A stretch of DNA of 64,000 nt, from assembly GCF_010672455.1 (NCBI RefSeq), contig NZ_JAAHGO010000040.1:1-64000 (forward strand). Direction: 5' to 3'. The notes beneath the pieces are model-generated. The model made no database searches. It had not been told where the DNA came from and saw only the letters and a program-made list of their open reading frames with translations. The number at the start of each line of letters is the position of its first letter. Within the stretch, counting starts at the first letter, position 1. Shown in pieces: positions 47,399 through 57,669 of this stretch. This DNA is from Okeania sp. SIO2C9 (GTDB taxonomy: Bacteria; Cyanobacteriota; Cyanobacteriia; Cyanobacteriales; Microcoleaceae). The position numbers were made by a program, and so were the translations under genes.

Positions 47399-47606
47399 TC
47401 TTATGTTTGCTTCTCCTGGTACGAACGTTGCATGGAACATCCCTAACCATTGCTCTACTCCCCTGCTCAACAAAATGTAGAAAAGTTTTTGAGACATGGT
47501 ATAGCACCTTACCTTTTAAAGCTAAATGTTTTTGGAGGCTTGCTCAAATCTTTGTGACAAAAACAACTTCTAACTTTTGACTTCTGTAAGCTCCCCACTC
47601 TCTAGG

Positions 47607-48311
47607 CTAAAGTTGAATCTTTGTAATCGCAATATTACCAGCAAAGCAAACATCTACATCAGTACCAGGAGTGCGGTCGCGTTCTCCATATTTTCCGGTA
47701 TAATAAAAATTTTCTCCTTCTATTCGATAAGCTACTGGTAATGGTTGGGTTGATGGTGTGCAAAATACCATTTTTGGATCTGGTGCTTCGGGTTCTAAAT
47801 AAGGAAAGTTTACATTCCAAAAAGCTCCTGGTTCAAGGGGGCGGTTGAGTAAATCTGCTAATACTATTTCTGCTAAACGAGTTACTCTTTCCCAATTCAC
47901 AGGTTTTTTTGCTTGACGATATTGAGAAAGGGCGATTCCTGGAATTCTGTGAAATGCTGCTTCCCTTACTGCTGCTACTGTACCAGATATGTAGACATCT
48001 ACACCCATATTACCCCCTGAGTTAATACCTGAAAGTACCCATTTTACGTTCTTGTTGATGTGTGTTATGGCAATTCTAGTACAATCTGCTGGTGTACCGG
48101 CGATCGCATACTCAACCTCAGACAGAGTTTGGATATTAATTGGTTCTTGAGTCGTAACTTGATGTCCACAACCAGATAATTGTTCTTGAGGAGCGACAAT
48201 AATACTTTTTTTAGAAGATGCTAAAGGTAAATTGACATTCTTGACAGCTTCCCCAAGTGCTTTAATACCAGGAGCATTAATTCCATCATCATTAGTGAGA
48301 ATAAAGGTCAT
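47607..48311 (-). CDS. surE: 5'/3'-nucleotidase SurE
   Basis: Dephosphorylates nucleoside monophosphates and is linked to stress survival. 234 residues. The metal site is visible: D8 and D9 in FILTNDDGINAPG, and the conserved Ser in QLSGCGHQV and Asn in SGINSGGNMG. The closing part (YTGKYGERDRTPGTDVDVCF) matches the family tail. Minus strand, alone, with a stop about 20 bases from CTCCCCACTCTCTAGG. ATG 48311 is the only good start. Confidence 0.94.
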   Translation of the reverse strand: MTFILTNDDGINAPGIKALGEAVKNVNLPLASSKKSIIVAPQEQLSGCGHQVTTQEPINIQTLSEVEYAIAGTPADCTRIAITHINKNVKWVLSGINSGGNMGVDVYISGTVAAVREAAFHRIPGIALSQYRQAKKPVNWERVTRLAEIVLADLLNRPLEPGAFWNVNFPYLEPEAPDPKMVFCTPSTQPLPVAYRIEGENFYYTGKYGERDRTPGTDVDVCFAGNIAITKIQL

Positions 48312-48362
48312 ACTTTTTCAGAATTTGAGTTTAGCTAGTTGATAATTTTAACATTGGTTTTA

Positions 48363-48404
48363 GGGAACAGGGAACAGGGAACAGGGAATAGGGAACAGGG
48401 AATA
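48363..48404 (+). repeat. seven-base tandem repeat
   Basis: AACAGGG units, about six copies with AATAGGG variants, just upstream of surE. Tracts of the same kind occur near 34560 and 43885. Likely to vary in copy number. Confidence 0.7.
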
Positions 48405-49018
48405 GAAGATAAATCAAAGATAGGTGTACCTCATTAGACTGAGAAACGCTATATATTAGACTTGTCGCTTTATAACTTAAAAAATCCCCAAAAACCTTGT
48501 TCTGTAAGGATTCTAGATATTATAAATTCAAAATGGTTAGAATTATTGCTCTGTCTAGGTTCGAGCGATTTTTTCCTCTATTTAGCGACAACTCTATTAA
48601 ACCTAAGTTTTGAGTGTTTAACATAGAAATATATATATTACTGTACTATGTAATACATTTATCTAATAGTCAAAAGTAATATTTATTGAGTAATATTATA
48701 TTGTCTGAAAACTTGAGCTGACAATAACTTCAGATTATTTTTTTTGTTTAGTGTTAAATTCTTTGTGAGATTATTAGACATCTCCAATAATAAAAAATAA
48801 AATCAATTATCTCGTAGAAATTATTAATTATTCCCCCCTACTGCCTCTTTTTCAGGGAGGTCTATTGAGTCGCTCGGTATAAGATTAGATTTTCACTCTT
48901 CTCAGCTCAGTAGAACATGAACAAATAGAGTAAGTAATTTATCTTTAGTAGATTACATGAGAAATAGTATTGTGTTAAACTCTTTATTATAAATATCGAA
49001 GAGTAATAAAGTCAATGT
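48405..49018. other. gene-free region between surE and the large fusion gene
   Basis: AT-rich. I see no gene and no full repeat copy. It carries the divergent promoters for surE and the 1423-residue gene. Confidence 0.5.
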
Positions 49019-52000
49019 ATGTTACTGCCTGCTGTTTTACATCCTGATATAGTTGAATTTCTCCGAAAAGATGCGGAAAGTAATTTACAAAAAAAAGTAT
49101 GGGAATGTATTAAAAAACTGAAGCAGCAAAAATTTGATAGTGGGTTACGAGTTAAAAAGCTGAAGGGAATAAATAAAAGAGTATGGGAAGCTAGAATTAA
49201 CAGTGCTAGTCGCTTAATTTTTACTTACAATAAGTCATCGCAACCAGAAACAGGAAAAACGCAAGTTTATCTGGCAATTCAAGATATTTGTGTAGACCAT
49301 GATGATGTATCACGACGTGCTAAAGCGAGGAAGAAAAGTCCTGATTCAGAATGGTTAGAAACAGAAGAAGTAGAGGTGGTTTTAGAAACTAGCGACTTTA
49401 AACATCCAGATAATTACGCAGATAAAAATAATCAATATTCAGCAGTAGAAAAAACAAATATTGAAGTAGTAGAAGCTCTAGAGTTAGAACTAAATTCGGA
49501 TTTGACAGACGATGAATTATTAGGAAATATTCAGTGGCGAGTATTAGAGTCAGAAACGGAATGGCAAAAAGCAATTATTGAGCAAAATACAGATTTACCT
49601 TTGAAGCTGACAGCGGAAGAATATGAACTTGCTAGACTTTCAGGAAATCTTTTATTAAATGGTAGTGCTGGTACGGGTAAAACCACAGTAGCATTATATA
49701 GAATGCTGCAAAAAAGACAGTATGAAAATTCAGGGAAACGTTTATATATTGCTTATAATTATTTGCTAGTTAATAATGCAGAAGAACAATTTTATAAAAT
49801 AGTCGCAGATAGTGAATTAGAAAAAGCAGAAAAAAAATCAATTAATCAAATAATTTTTGAGTTTAAAAGTCTTGAGAAACTATGTTTAGAAATTCTGAGT
49901 AGCCATTATCAAGAATATTATGAACAAAATGAAGTAAACTATCAAGTTTTCTCGGAAATGTACAAGGCACATCCTCGAAGAAAACAATATCCAACCTCTT
50001 TAGTGTGGGAAGAAATTAGAAGTGCGATTAAAGGAAAACAACTATCTATAACAGAAGATATTTTACCTGAAAAAGCTTACGAAGAAATCAGTAAAAATAG
50101 TATGAATTGTCTGAATGAAAGACATCGCAGAGAAATATATAAAATTGCAATATGGTATCAAAAAAAACTTCAAAAAGAAAAATTATATGATGAAATAGAT
50201 TTAGTCAGAAAAGTGTTGAAATTGATTGAAAATAATTATAGTGAAAAATACGATCTGATTGTTTGTGATGAAGTGCAAGATTTAACAGAAATACAATTAG
50301 AGTTATTATTTAAGTTAGTTAATCCCAATGGAAATTTATTTTTTGCTGGAGACTCTTATCAGATGATTAGTCCTAGTGGTTTTCAATGGGAAAAACTAAA
50401 AGATAAATTTTATCCTCACAGAAAAGTAGATAGACAAACCTTAAAGTTTAATTTTCGTAGTGTAGGAAGTTTAGTTAATTTAGCGAATCAACTACTAAAA
50501 TTACGTTCTCGATACTTGGCAGAACCAACAGAAAGTTACTCTACTACAAACAGTAGTAAGGGTCAATTAGCTAGGATAATTTCAGCAGACGATCAAACAT
50601 TAATCAAAACATTAAAAGAAACATCTTTATATCCTGGTGATGCTATTTTAGTCAGACAAGAATCAGAAAAAGAAAAAATTAGAGCCGAACTAAATTCTAG
50701 TTTTGTTTTTACAATTGAAGAAATCAAAGGATTAGAATTTGATACAGTTTTTATCGTAGAATTTTTTCAACCCACAAAAAAACTTTGGGGTAAAGTCATA
50801 CGAGGTGGCTTACTAAAAGAAAAAGAAAAACCAGCATTTAAACTAGAATTAAACTTACTTTATGTAGCAATTACCCGTGCTAGTAGAATATTAAATATTT
50901 GGGAATCACAGCTTAGTTCCCTCTGGCAAGAACCAGAATTTCAAGGCTTATTTCAGTCAATAATTCCCGAATTGGTAAGAAGCGACCGGGTAAATCCTAA
51001 TTCAGAAACATGGCGTAAACAAGGGGAATATTATTTGAAAGCAGGATTCTATCAACAAGCAAAAGAATGCTTTACTAAATCCGGCGATCTAATTTTAGAA
51101 AAACAAGCTCAAGCCAAATTATTAACTCAAAAACAAGCTTATGAAGAAGCCGCAAAAATATTTTTTGAACTAAAAGAATGGCAAGAAGCTGCACTACTAT
51201 TTGAGAAATTAAAAAAATGGCAATCAGCAGCAATATGTTGGAGAAAAATTGGAGAAAACCAGAAGCAAAAAATTTGTGAAGCTTACAACTTAGAAGTAAA
51301 TTTAGAATGGTTAGCAGCAGCAAAAAAATGGGAAGAACTAGAAAATTTTGCTGATGCTAAACGCTGCAAAATGAATATTCCCGAAAAAAAAGCAGAATAC
51401 CAAGCTATTGAATTTGAAGAGAAAAAACAATGGCTTAAAGCTGCTTATGAGTATGACTTAGCCAAAATACCTCAGAAAGCAGCATTGTGTAGAGCTAAAG
51501 AATTTGAAAAGAAAAAACAATGGGAAAAAGCTATTACTCAATATCAAATAGCAGGAATGAAAGAAAAAGCCAAAAAATGTTGCCAGAAAGGAGCAGATGA
51601 ACTCCATAAACAAGGATTGATAAAACTACAAAAAAGAGATAATACTGGCGCTCTAGAAAACTATAACCGAGCCATAATACTAGACCCAAATAATCATCAA
51701 TTTTACAATAATAAAGGTATTGCAATTGCTCAATTAGGAAACTTAAAAGCAGCAATAGCAAATTTTCACAAAGCATTAAAACTTGAACCAAAAGACCTTC
51801 AAAGTTATCATAATTTAGGAGCAGCTTATGCAGAATTAGGCAAGTTAAATCAAGCCATAGAGTTTTTTTCTCAAGCTCTGAAATTTAATCCTCAAGACTC
51901 TCAAATTTACCATAACTTAGGAGTAGTTCGTTTTAAAGCAGGAGACCCACAAGGAGCTATCGCAGATTATGATCGAGCAATAAAATTTAATCCCACAAAA

Positions 52001-53290
52001 ATAGAAGCTTACTATAATCGAGGTATTGCCCGTCGTTCCCTTGGAGAGCAGCAAGGTGCAATTAATGATTTTACCACATTATTAGAACTCAATCCTAAAA
52101 TTGTAGATGCTTATACCCAACGAGGTACAGTTAGGTTTGACATGAAAGATACAAAAGGAGCGATCGCCGACTTCAACGAAGCAATTAAACTTAATCCTAA
52201 ACATCCTGAAGCCATTTACAACCGAGCTATAGTCCGTCGTGTGATGCGAGATAACAATGGTTCCCTAGAAGATTTTAACCAGGTTATACAAATTAATCCT
52301 AACTATGTGGATGCTTATATCAAACGAGGTATAGTTCGTTTCGATCTTGGAGAGCATCGCGGTGCTCTAGAAGACTTAAACCGTGCAATACAACTTCAAC
52401 CCAAAAATGCAGAAGCTTTTTATCATCGAGGTAACACTAAGCGAAGTCTGGGAAATTTTCCCGGAGCGGTCGCTGATTTTCAGACTGCCATACATCTCAA
52501 TTCCCAATATCATCAAGCTTATAACGACCTTGGCATTGTACGTCTGAAAATGGGAGATATAAAAGGGGCAATGAAAGACTTTGAAGCAGCTATACAAATT
52601 AATCCTAACTATGCCGAAGGTCATAATAACCGAGGCTTTACCAAATTTAGGCTAGGAGATATAGAAGGGGCAATGAAAGACTTTGAAATAGCTCTACAAA
52701 TTAATCCTAACTATGCCGAAGCACATAATAATCTAGGAAATGCTCGCTTTCAAGCAGGAGATTTTCAGGGAGCTATTGATGACTTTGGCGAAACTCTACG
52801 CATTCATCCCAACTATGTTCCTGCCTATAATAATCGAGGTTTAGCTCGTTTGAAACTAGGAGGCTTTTCTGAGGCGATCGCTGATTGTCAAGCAGCGCTA
52901 AAAATCAACCCCAACTATGGTTTAGCCTACTATAATTTGGGCTTAATTCACTGTGAGATGGGAGATCTGCAGCAAGCGATCGTAGACTATAACGAAGTAT
53001 TAAAATTGTATCCGAGAAAAATAGACGCTTATATTAACCGAGGGCTAATTTATATGAAGTTAAAAAACTATGCTCAAGCTGTTAAGGATCAAAGCAGTGC
53101 TTTAGATATTAATCCTAATCTAGGTCATGCTTATTCTTTTCGTAGTGAAGGATATATGAAATTAGGAAACATTCAAGCTGCTCTTGATGATTTACACAAA
53201 GCAGCAGAAATTTATCAACAACAAGGAAAGCGACAAGAATACGAAAAGATCATCAAAACTATTGATAGTATGAAAGATGAGTATGATTGA
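49019..53290 (+). CDS. RelE-like / SF1 helicase / TPR fusion protein
   Basis: 1423 residues with three parts. Residues 1-105 resemble the RelE/ParE toxin fold (KVWECIKKLKQQKFDSGLRV, WEARINSASRLIFTYN, then YLAIQDICVDHDDVSRRA). About 195-640 is a UvrD/Rep-type superfamily 1 helicase: Walker A GSAGTGKTT, motif II CDEVQDLT, GDSYQMI, FNFRSVGSL, EEIKGLEFDTVFI and LLYVAITRASR. About 655-860 is a helical, degenerate repeat region (KEWQEAALLFEKLKKWQSAA). Residues 862-1405 contain about 16 TPR units of 34 residues (YAEAHNNLGNARFQAGDFQG). Predicted role: RNA- or DNA-processing ATPase with a large protein scaffold. No partner gene is visible. Function unknown. Confidence 0.88.
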   Translation: MLLPAVLHPDIVEFLRKDAESNLQKKVWECIKKLKQQKFDSGLRVKKLKGINKRVWEARINSASRLIFTYNKSSQPETGKTQVYLAIQDICVDHDDVSRRAKARKKSPDSEWLETEEVEVVLETSDFKHPDNYADKNNQYSAVEKTNIEVVEALELELNSDLTDDELLGNIQWRVLESETEWQKAIIEQNTDLPLKLTAEEYELARLSGNLLLNGSAGTGKTTVALYRMLQKRQYENSGKRLYIAYNYLLVNNAEEQFYKIVADSELEKAEKKSINQIIFEFKSLEKLCLEILSSHYQEYYEQNEVNYQVFSEMYKAHPRRKQYPTSLVWEEIRSAIKGKQLSITEDILPEKAYEEISKNSMNCLNERHRREIYKIAIWYQKKLQKEKLYDEIDLVRKVLKLIENNYSEKYDLIVCDEVQDLTEIQLELLFKLVNPNGNLFFAGDSYQMISPSGFQWEKLKDKFYPHRKVDRQTLKFNFRSVGSLVNLANQLLKLRSRYLAEPTESYSTTNSSKGQLARIISADDQTLIKTLKETSLYPGDAILVRQESEKEKIRAELNSSFVFTIEEIKGLEFDTVFIVEFFQPTKKLWGKVIRGGLLKEKEKPAFKLELNLLYVAITRASRILNIWESQLSSLWQEPEFQGLFQSIIPELVRSDRVNPNSETWRKQGEYYLKAGFYQQAKECFTKSGDLILEKQAQAKLLTQKQAYEEAAKIFFELKEWQEAALLFEKLKKWQSAAICWRKIGENQKQKICEAYNLEVNLEWLAAAKKWEELENFADAKRCKMNIPEKKAEYQAIEFEEKKQWLKAAYEYDLAKIPQKAALCRAKEFEKKKQWEKAITQYQIAGMKEKAKKCCQKGADELHKQGLIKLQKRDNTGALENYNRAIILDPNNHQFYNNKGIAIAQLGNLKAAIANFHKALKLEPKDLQSYHNLGAAYAELGKLNQAIEFFSQALKFNPQDSQIYHNLGVVRFKAGDPQGAIADYDRAIKFNPTKIEAYYNRGIARRSLGEQQGAINDFTTLLELNPKIVDAYTQRGTVRFDMKDTKGAIADFNEAIKLNPKHPEAIYNRAIVRRVMRDNNGSLEDFNQVIQINPNYVDAYIKRGIVRFDLGEHRGALEDLNRAIQLQPKNAEAFYHRGNTKRSLGNFPGAVADFQTAIHLNSQYHQAYNDLGIVRLKMGDIKGAMKDFEAAIQINPNYAEGHNNRGFTKFRLGDIEGAMKDFEIALQINPNYAEAHNNLGNARFQAGDFQGAIDDFGETLRIHPNYVPAYNNRGLARLKLGGFSEAIADCQAALKINPNYGLAYYNLGLIHCEMGDLQQAIVDYNEVLKLYPRKIDAYINRGLIYMKLKNYAQAVKDQSSALDINPNLGHAYSFRSEGYMKLGNIQAALDDLHKAAEIYQQQGKRQEYEKIIKTIDSMKDEYD

Positions 53291-53482
53291 TAGACATAGC
53301 CGTGGAAACTAAGTTTTTGCCTAGGCATTATAGAACCCCTGATCGTATCTTTGTCGGCGATTGAGTTTTTTTGTCAGGAGTCAGAAGGTAGAGGGAAGGC
53401 ATGAGGGAGTGCGATTCGTTATAAGTTTTTTCCAGATCGCTCTTATCCGGACATGATATTAGGGGTTGGTCCCCATCTATTT
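53291..53482. other. intergenic
   Basis: Short spacer with an isolated R3-type end (ATCCGGACATGATATT) at 53445-53460. No gene. Confidence 0.5.
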
Positions 53483-53593
53483 TTACAGCGCTTTTCAAGT
53501 TGATGAACCACATCTTCACAAACAAAAACCTTGTAGGGACGTTCCATGGAACGTCCCTACAGTTGTGGTCTACCCAAATGAAAACCGCTGTAA
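53483..53593. repeat. R5 inverted-repeat element
   Basis: TTACAGCGCTTTTC and GAAAACCGCTGTAA ends, core GATGAACCACATCTTCACAA and a GGGACGTTCCATGGAACGTC palindrome. About 90% alike by eye to 1571-1678. Confidence 0.8.
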
Positions 53594-53609
53594 ATAGATC
53601 TCAAATGGG

Positions 53610-53818
53610 TTCTATAAAGTACAAAAAAAGTATTTGTGCTTCGGAACAAGAGAGAGAAGATATTGAGCAAAAACGTGCTTGTGTATCGAAAATGGCTGGA
53701 TGCTTGTAGACATAAATAATTTGGTTTTTGTTGACTCTTCAGGAGTAAATTTAGGAATGACTCGTCTTTATGGTCGAGGAAAAGATAGGACAGAGATTAG
53801 TCAGCAATGCTCCTAGAA
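53610..53818 (+). pseudogene. IS630-type transposase remnant
   Basis: Frame one: KYKKSICASEQEREDIEQKR then ACVSKMAGCL*. Frame two: LVDINNLVFVDSSGVNLGMT then RLYGRGKDRTEIS and stop. The VFVDSSGVNLGMTRLYGR block is the first catalytic region of an IS630 transposase, with a Glu to Ser change after the Asp. Only about 70 codons survive. Different from the remnant at 2022-2382, which keeps the other end of such a gene. Confidence 0.75.
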
Positions 53819-54176
53819 ATATAGCACTACGCATTCAGGTAGGACATAGAATTAGAATGGTGATCGCTAAATGGGAAAGGCGATCGCTAAACTGGAAGGG
53901 GGATCATTATTAAGGCGTTGCACAGTGACGAATGATTTGAGATTTTTGATTGAATTGGATTGTGGATTTGAGAATTGCTAGAATGATTAATATTAGGTTT
54001 TTTTAGTCAAAATCTCAACCAATTTTTGGCAGTATCATTCCATAATGTGCAACCCCATTATTAAAATAGCCAAAATCCTTCAATGCTCCAACTATCTACT
54101 ATGCCTGAACTTCCCCCTAAGAAAAATAACACAATGCCCAAGTCAAAGTAGTTGAGCGCGATTTTTCAACTACCCG
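53819..54176. other. gene-free spacer
   Basis: Two near-identical phrases, GGTGATCGCTAAATGGGAAA and AGGCGATCGCTAAACTGGAA, lie side by side at 53860-53900. No gene. Confidence 0.4.
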
Positions 54177-54306
54177 TTACCAAAAAATGAGGTCCAAAGC
54201 CTCCCCTTTTAAGGGGATGAAAAAATATTCAGTTCAGTATTTCAAGCCTCCAGCTTTAGTCGGAGGTACTGATAACTGATAACTGATAACTGATAACTGA
54301 AATGAC
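54177..54306 (-). repeat. R2 repeat (inverted)
   Basis: TTACCAAAAAATGAGG, CCCCTTTTAAGGGG, CCTCCAGCTTTAGTCGGAGG, then an ATAACTG array and GAAATGAC. Reverse complement of the other R2 copies. Confidence 0.85.
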
Positions 54307-54657
54307 TGGGTACAATAGATGGGCTTTCAAGGCCAATATAGTAGTACATTTGTATGGGGGGAAGTTCAGCTATGAAAAGACCTTGAGACAATTTTTGAAT
54401 GCTGCATCAACGCAATCTCTAATATTTTCAAATTCGTTTTTTCTTTGTTTCATTCATGTCTTCAATACTGCCCACCAATTTTCTCTGCATCTGCATGTTT
54501 AAATCGGGTGAATAGGTTGGCAAGTACCATATTTCACATCTGGCACTTTCCACTATCTCTCTAATATTTTCACCTTTATGAAAACTAGCATTATCTATTA
54601 TTACATCTCCTTTTTCTAACTGTGGTATTAAGCATTTTTATAACCATTTTTCAAATA

Positions 54658-54802
54658 ATATCATGTCCGGTAGCATCGGTCTTGTATAGTAAATAGGCAA
54701 CAGCTCCGGAAGGCAACAGCTCCGGAAGGCAAGAAAAAAACTTAAATTTCCTGTAGATATCCACGCTAACTTTTACACAAACGATTGCCTTCGGACATGA
54801 TT
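54658..54802. repeat. R3 inverted-repeat element
   Basis: AATATCATGTCCGGTAGCAT to CGGACATGATTT. Contains CAACAGCTCCGGAAGG twice in tandem and the AACTTAAATTTCCTGTAGAT segment. Confidence 0.8.
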
Positions 54803-54803
54803 T

Positions 54804-54948
54804 TATATCATGTCTGGTTGAACAGTTATAAATAAACTACTCAGAATTCAGAATTTCCTTCGGAATACTCCGCAAACAGAATTCAGGAGGGAATAAAGAA
54901 GAAAATAAGGAGAAGGTTTTTTTATCACTAATTATCCGGACATGATAT
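54804..54948. repeat. R3 inverted-repeat element with R7 inside
   Basis: TATATCATGTCTGGTTGAAC to TATCCGGACATGATAT, directly abutting the previous copy. A reverse R7 unit (TTTCCTTCGGAATACTCCGC) is present near 54855-54880. Confidence 0.75.
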
Positions 54949-55425
54949 AAGTATCGATTACATCCACCTTCAAAAGTTAACAAAACCAAGATTTTTTTCT
55001 CTCGTAAAGCACTAATCCAACTGACTCTCTCTGCTCTTTTTCCTGATTTTAATCCATAGAATCTTTCCCCTTTTAGGCTATAACCATAACCATAATCATC
55101 TCGATTATCAAAACCTGCTTCATCTACATAAACCAGTTTATTTTGATCTACTTTTCATAGTTTTTCCATTAATTTTTGTCTTTCATCTTAATTTCTTTCT
55201 TCATCACCGTAAGTTTTTTTTTCTAGTTATACCCAATTTTTGACAAGCTTTTGATACATTTTGTTGTGTCAAATTATCTCCCCATAACTCTGCTATTTGA
55301 ATTTGAATTTTGTGATTATGCCTCAAAACAAATTGTTCAAATTTATCCCAATCATTAATTTTCGGTTGTTTGCCCCCCTGATTCGTTATTGATTGCCGCA
55401 AAATATCCAGTTTCCTTTTTCATTT

Positions 55426-55573
55426 TGGTGGTGGTGCATAGTAATGGTAAAGGAAGTGTGGGGAGATGGGGACCCACCCGCGCACCCCTCCGGTGGAGGG
55501 GAATGTGGGGATATGGGGAGTGTGGGAAAAATTAAAAAATATATATCCTCACCATTACCATGCAGGACTACCT
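55426..55573 (-). repeat. R4 inverted-repeat element (inverted)
   Basis: TTGGTGGTGGTGCATAGTAATGG-type left end and CCATTACCATGCAGGACTAC right end, opposite in orientation to 953-1093. Purine-rich core (GGGGATATGGGGAGTGTGGG). Confidence 0.75.
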
Positions 55574-56524
55574 TCATTTTTAACCATAAATCAAGGGTAT
55601 TTCTGCTAATATAGTTGAAAATCCGACAAATAATAGTTTTTTTCTCTCCTCTTTCTACAGAAGTGATTGCCTTCTATCGCAATTAATAACTATATGGTGC
55701 AGGCATGAAACAATCTGAAAATAAATTGGCTCATACCATTTTAACTTGTCCTAACCTGAATGCGTAGTGCTATAACTGATAACTGAAATTACTCCTTATC
55801 TAATTATATCAATGCTACCAAATTTGATATTCTCTCTGCATTGAATGGAAGTAGATCGGCAAAACAGAAATCACATTGCCATCAATTCATTTTATTAAGC
55901 TTCTAGGCAAAGCCAAATTCTTAATTCCAAAATACACTAAATTTTACTTTTGAGCAATCAAGGCTGTATTATTTATCTATCAAGATTTTCAGCTTTTTCT
56001 AGAGGGGTAGGAAACAGAAGTGCGATCGCATCTTTTTTCACCCTAAATTGCACCTTAAAAAGGGATGTTGAACTAATTTTGCTAATTTTATTTTAAATAA
56101 CTAATACTTAGTTTGATTTTTGATAATTTATAATTATTCTAGTATTTGTACCTACTTGTCCAAGACATAGACAAGTTTAAATAAGTCAAAATGATAACAA
56201 TTATAAATAATGCTGATACTTGTATCTGAATTTTTCTTGATTGACAAAGAAGTTAGTGGGACTTAGACAAAAATCCGGCAAAAAAGTCCTCAAATCTATA
56301 CAGGGAGAGTTTTTTAGGTCAAAAAGGTATAAATTCAGTAGCGATCGGGGTTTTATACCAAGCGTGATAAACGTTTGCTACAAATAGCTAGGCTATTTAT
56401 TAGAAGTCAACCCACCCCTAACCCCTCCCAGGAGGGGAAGTTAGGAGTTACCGAGTCAGAATGAATTGCTTTGATACTATTTTTTAGATTGAAAATTATC
56501 TTTTTAGTCACAGGGACATCTCCT

Positions 56525-56658
56525 TTCAACAATGAATAATGAATAATGAATAATGAATAATTACCTCTCCTTGAAAAGAAGAGGATTGACAAAGAGATGA
56601 AAATTTTTTTTTATTATCCCCTTAAAAGGGGAGGCTTTAAACCACAATTTTTCGGTAA
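56525..56658 (+). repeat. R1 repeat, short form
   Basis: TTCAACAATGAATAATGAAT, ACCTCTCCTTGAAAAGAAGA, CCCCTTAAAAGGGGAGGC, ATTTTTCGGTAA. Confidence 0.8.
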
Positions 56659-56899
56659 AATCTTTTAGTCATTCCAATTATTGATAAGATTCTTTTTTAA
56701 AATTGGTATTAGCCATAAAAATGGCTTTGACCCCAAATTCTGCATTTCAAACATAAGGCAGCTATGCTATTTGCGCAGCATGACCTAGGAAAGGCATAAG
56801 GAAAAATCTGGTGTTGTCTTAGTTTTCAGCTTTTGATCTGTCCTCACCTTTGCTTCGACTGCTATATAAAATCCCTGTATTGACAAGTATTTATACTGT

Positions 56900-57032
56900 T
56901 TCAACAATTAATAATTAATAATTAATAATTAATAATTACCTCTCCTTAAAAAGAAGAGGATTGACGCGGTAGGGAAATTTTTTTCTTGTTTCTCCTTGAA
57001 AGGAGAGGCTTTAAACCTTAATTATTCGGTAA
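56900..57032 (+). repeat. R1 repeat, short form
   Basis: TTCAACAATTAATAATTAAT, ACCTCTCCTTAAAAAGAAGA, CTCCTTGAAAGGAGAGGC, ATTATTCGGTAA. A clean reference copy of the short form. Confidence 0.85.
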
Positions 57033-57596
57033 ATTATAGCAATGTGCGCTGGCATGTTTACAAATTACAAGAACTGTCCAATAGCTAAAAGCTTTATATT
57101 ATCGGTTTTTTATTCCCCCTTCCGCAGCTGTTGCTTTCCGGAGCTGTTGCCTGCGCACAGCGCTATATCTGCATTGAATAATGGGACTTACACAAAATCA
57201 AGCCAGAAAATAGGCTCAAATATAGATGGACAGAAGCTTTCACGTCAAAAAGGCATAAATCCTGAATTACCAAGAGTTTTAGCCATTTTTTAAGACATCG
57301 ATGTAATTCCCTGCTCTAGACTGACTTTGATGCATTTTTCTTAATACCATGAGTATGACTTTGGCATAATACCAAATTCACCCAAAGGTAGTTACAGTAT
57401 TTATATCTAGATTTCCATCAGGAAACCGAACCGCCGTAGCAATATTCTATGAAACCGGGATAAGTTAAACATTAAAGCTAGTTCCCTAAATCTAGCTTGG
57501 CAAAAAACAGGAAATTTTCTCGAAAATAGAAAATGCTAAAAACTTTAACCAGCAAAGATTTTAGTATATTTCCAGGAATTAATTTGATAAGTTGTA

Positions 57597-57669
57597 TGCG
57601 CCCTGCTGGAATCGAACCAGCCTTAAAGCGAATTATGAGCTCGCTGCCTCCCCAATCGGCCAAAGGCGC
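57597..57669 (-). tRNA. tRNA with CAU anticodon (Met or lysidine-modified Ile)
   Basis: On the minus strand all four arms fold. The acceptor is GCGCCTT with AGGGCGC and discriminator A. The D arm is GCCGATTGGGGAGGC. The anticodon arm GCGAG-CTCATAA-TTCGC has CAU at its centre. The T arm is GCTGG-TTCGATT-CCAGC. No CCA is encoded. It lacks the features of initiator tRNA, because the first acceptor pair G-C is Watson-Crick. The choice between elongator Met and Ile2 (CAU read as AUA after lysidine modification) cannot be made safely; the D-arm wording looks slightly more like Ile2. Confidence 0.88.

Larger units (their letters stand above)
54340..55425 (-). pseudogene. IS630-type transposase, split by two R3 elements
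   Basis: Minus-strand text: RQSITNQGGKQPKINDWDKF, EQFVLRHNHKIQIQIAELWG, LVYVDEAGFDNRDDYGYGYS, LKGERFYGLKSGKRAERVSW, then after two R3 insertions KGDVIIDNASFHKGENI-like text with frameshifts and ARCEIWYLPTYSPDLN. The catalytic D of VDEAGFDNRDDYGYG and the later LP.YSPDLN segment with the remaining acidic positions are recognisable. Many stops. The amino end is bounded by an R4 copy. Confidence 0.75.
55574..57596. other. 2-kb gene-free region
   Basis: Two short R1 copies (listed separately), an R3-like end near 55810 (ATCAATGCTACCAAATTTGA), and otherwise AT-rich DNA. Open frames here lie in repeats or lack any protein signature. I see no gene until the tRNA. Confidence 0.6.

Noticed and set aside
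51075-52624. Minus-strand open frames opposite the TPR region
   Set aside because: Leu-rich shadows produced by repetitive TPR codons on the other strand.
57042-57293. 83-codon plus-strand open frame before the tRNA
   Set aside because: Composition is not protein-like, there is no ribosome site, and it crosses intergenic debris.
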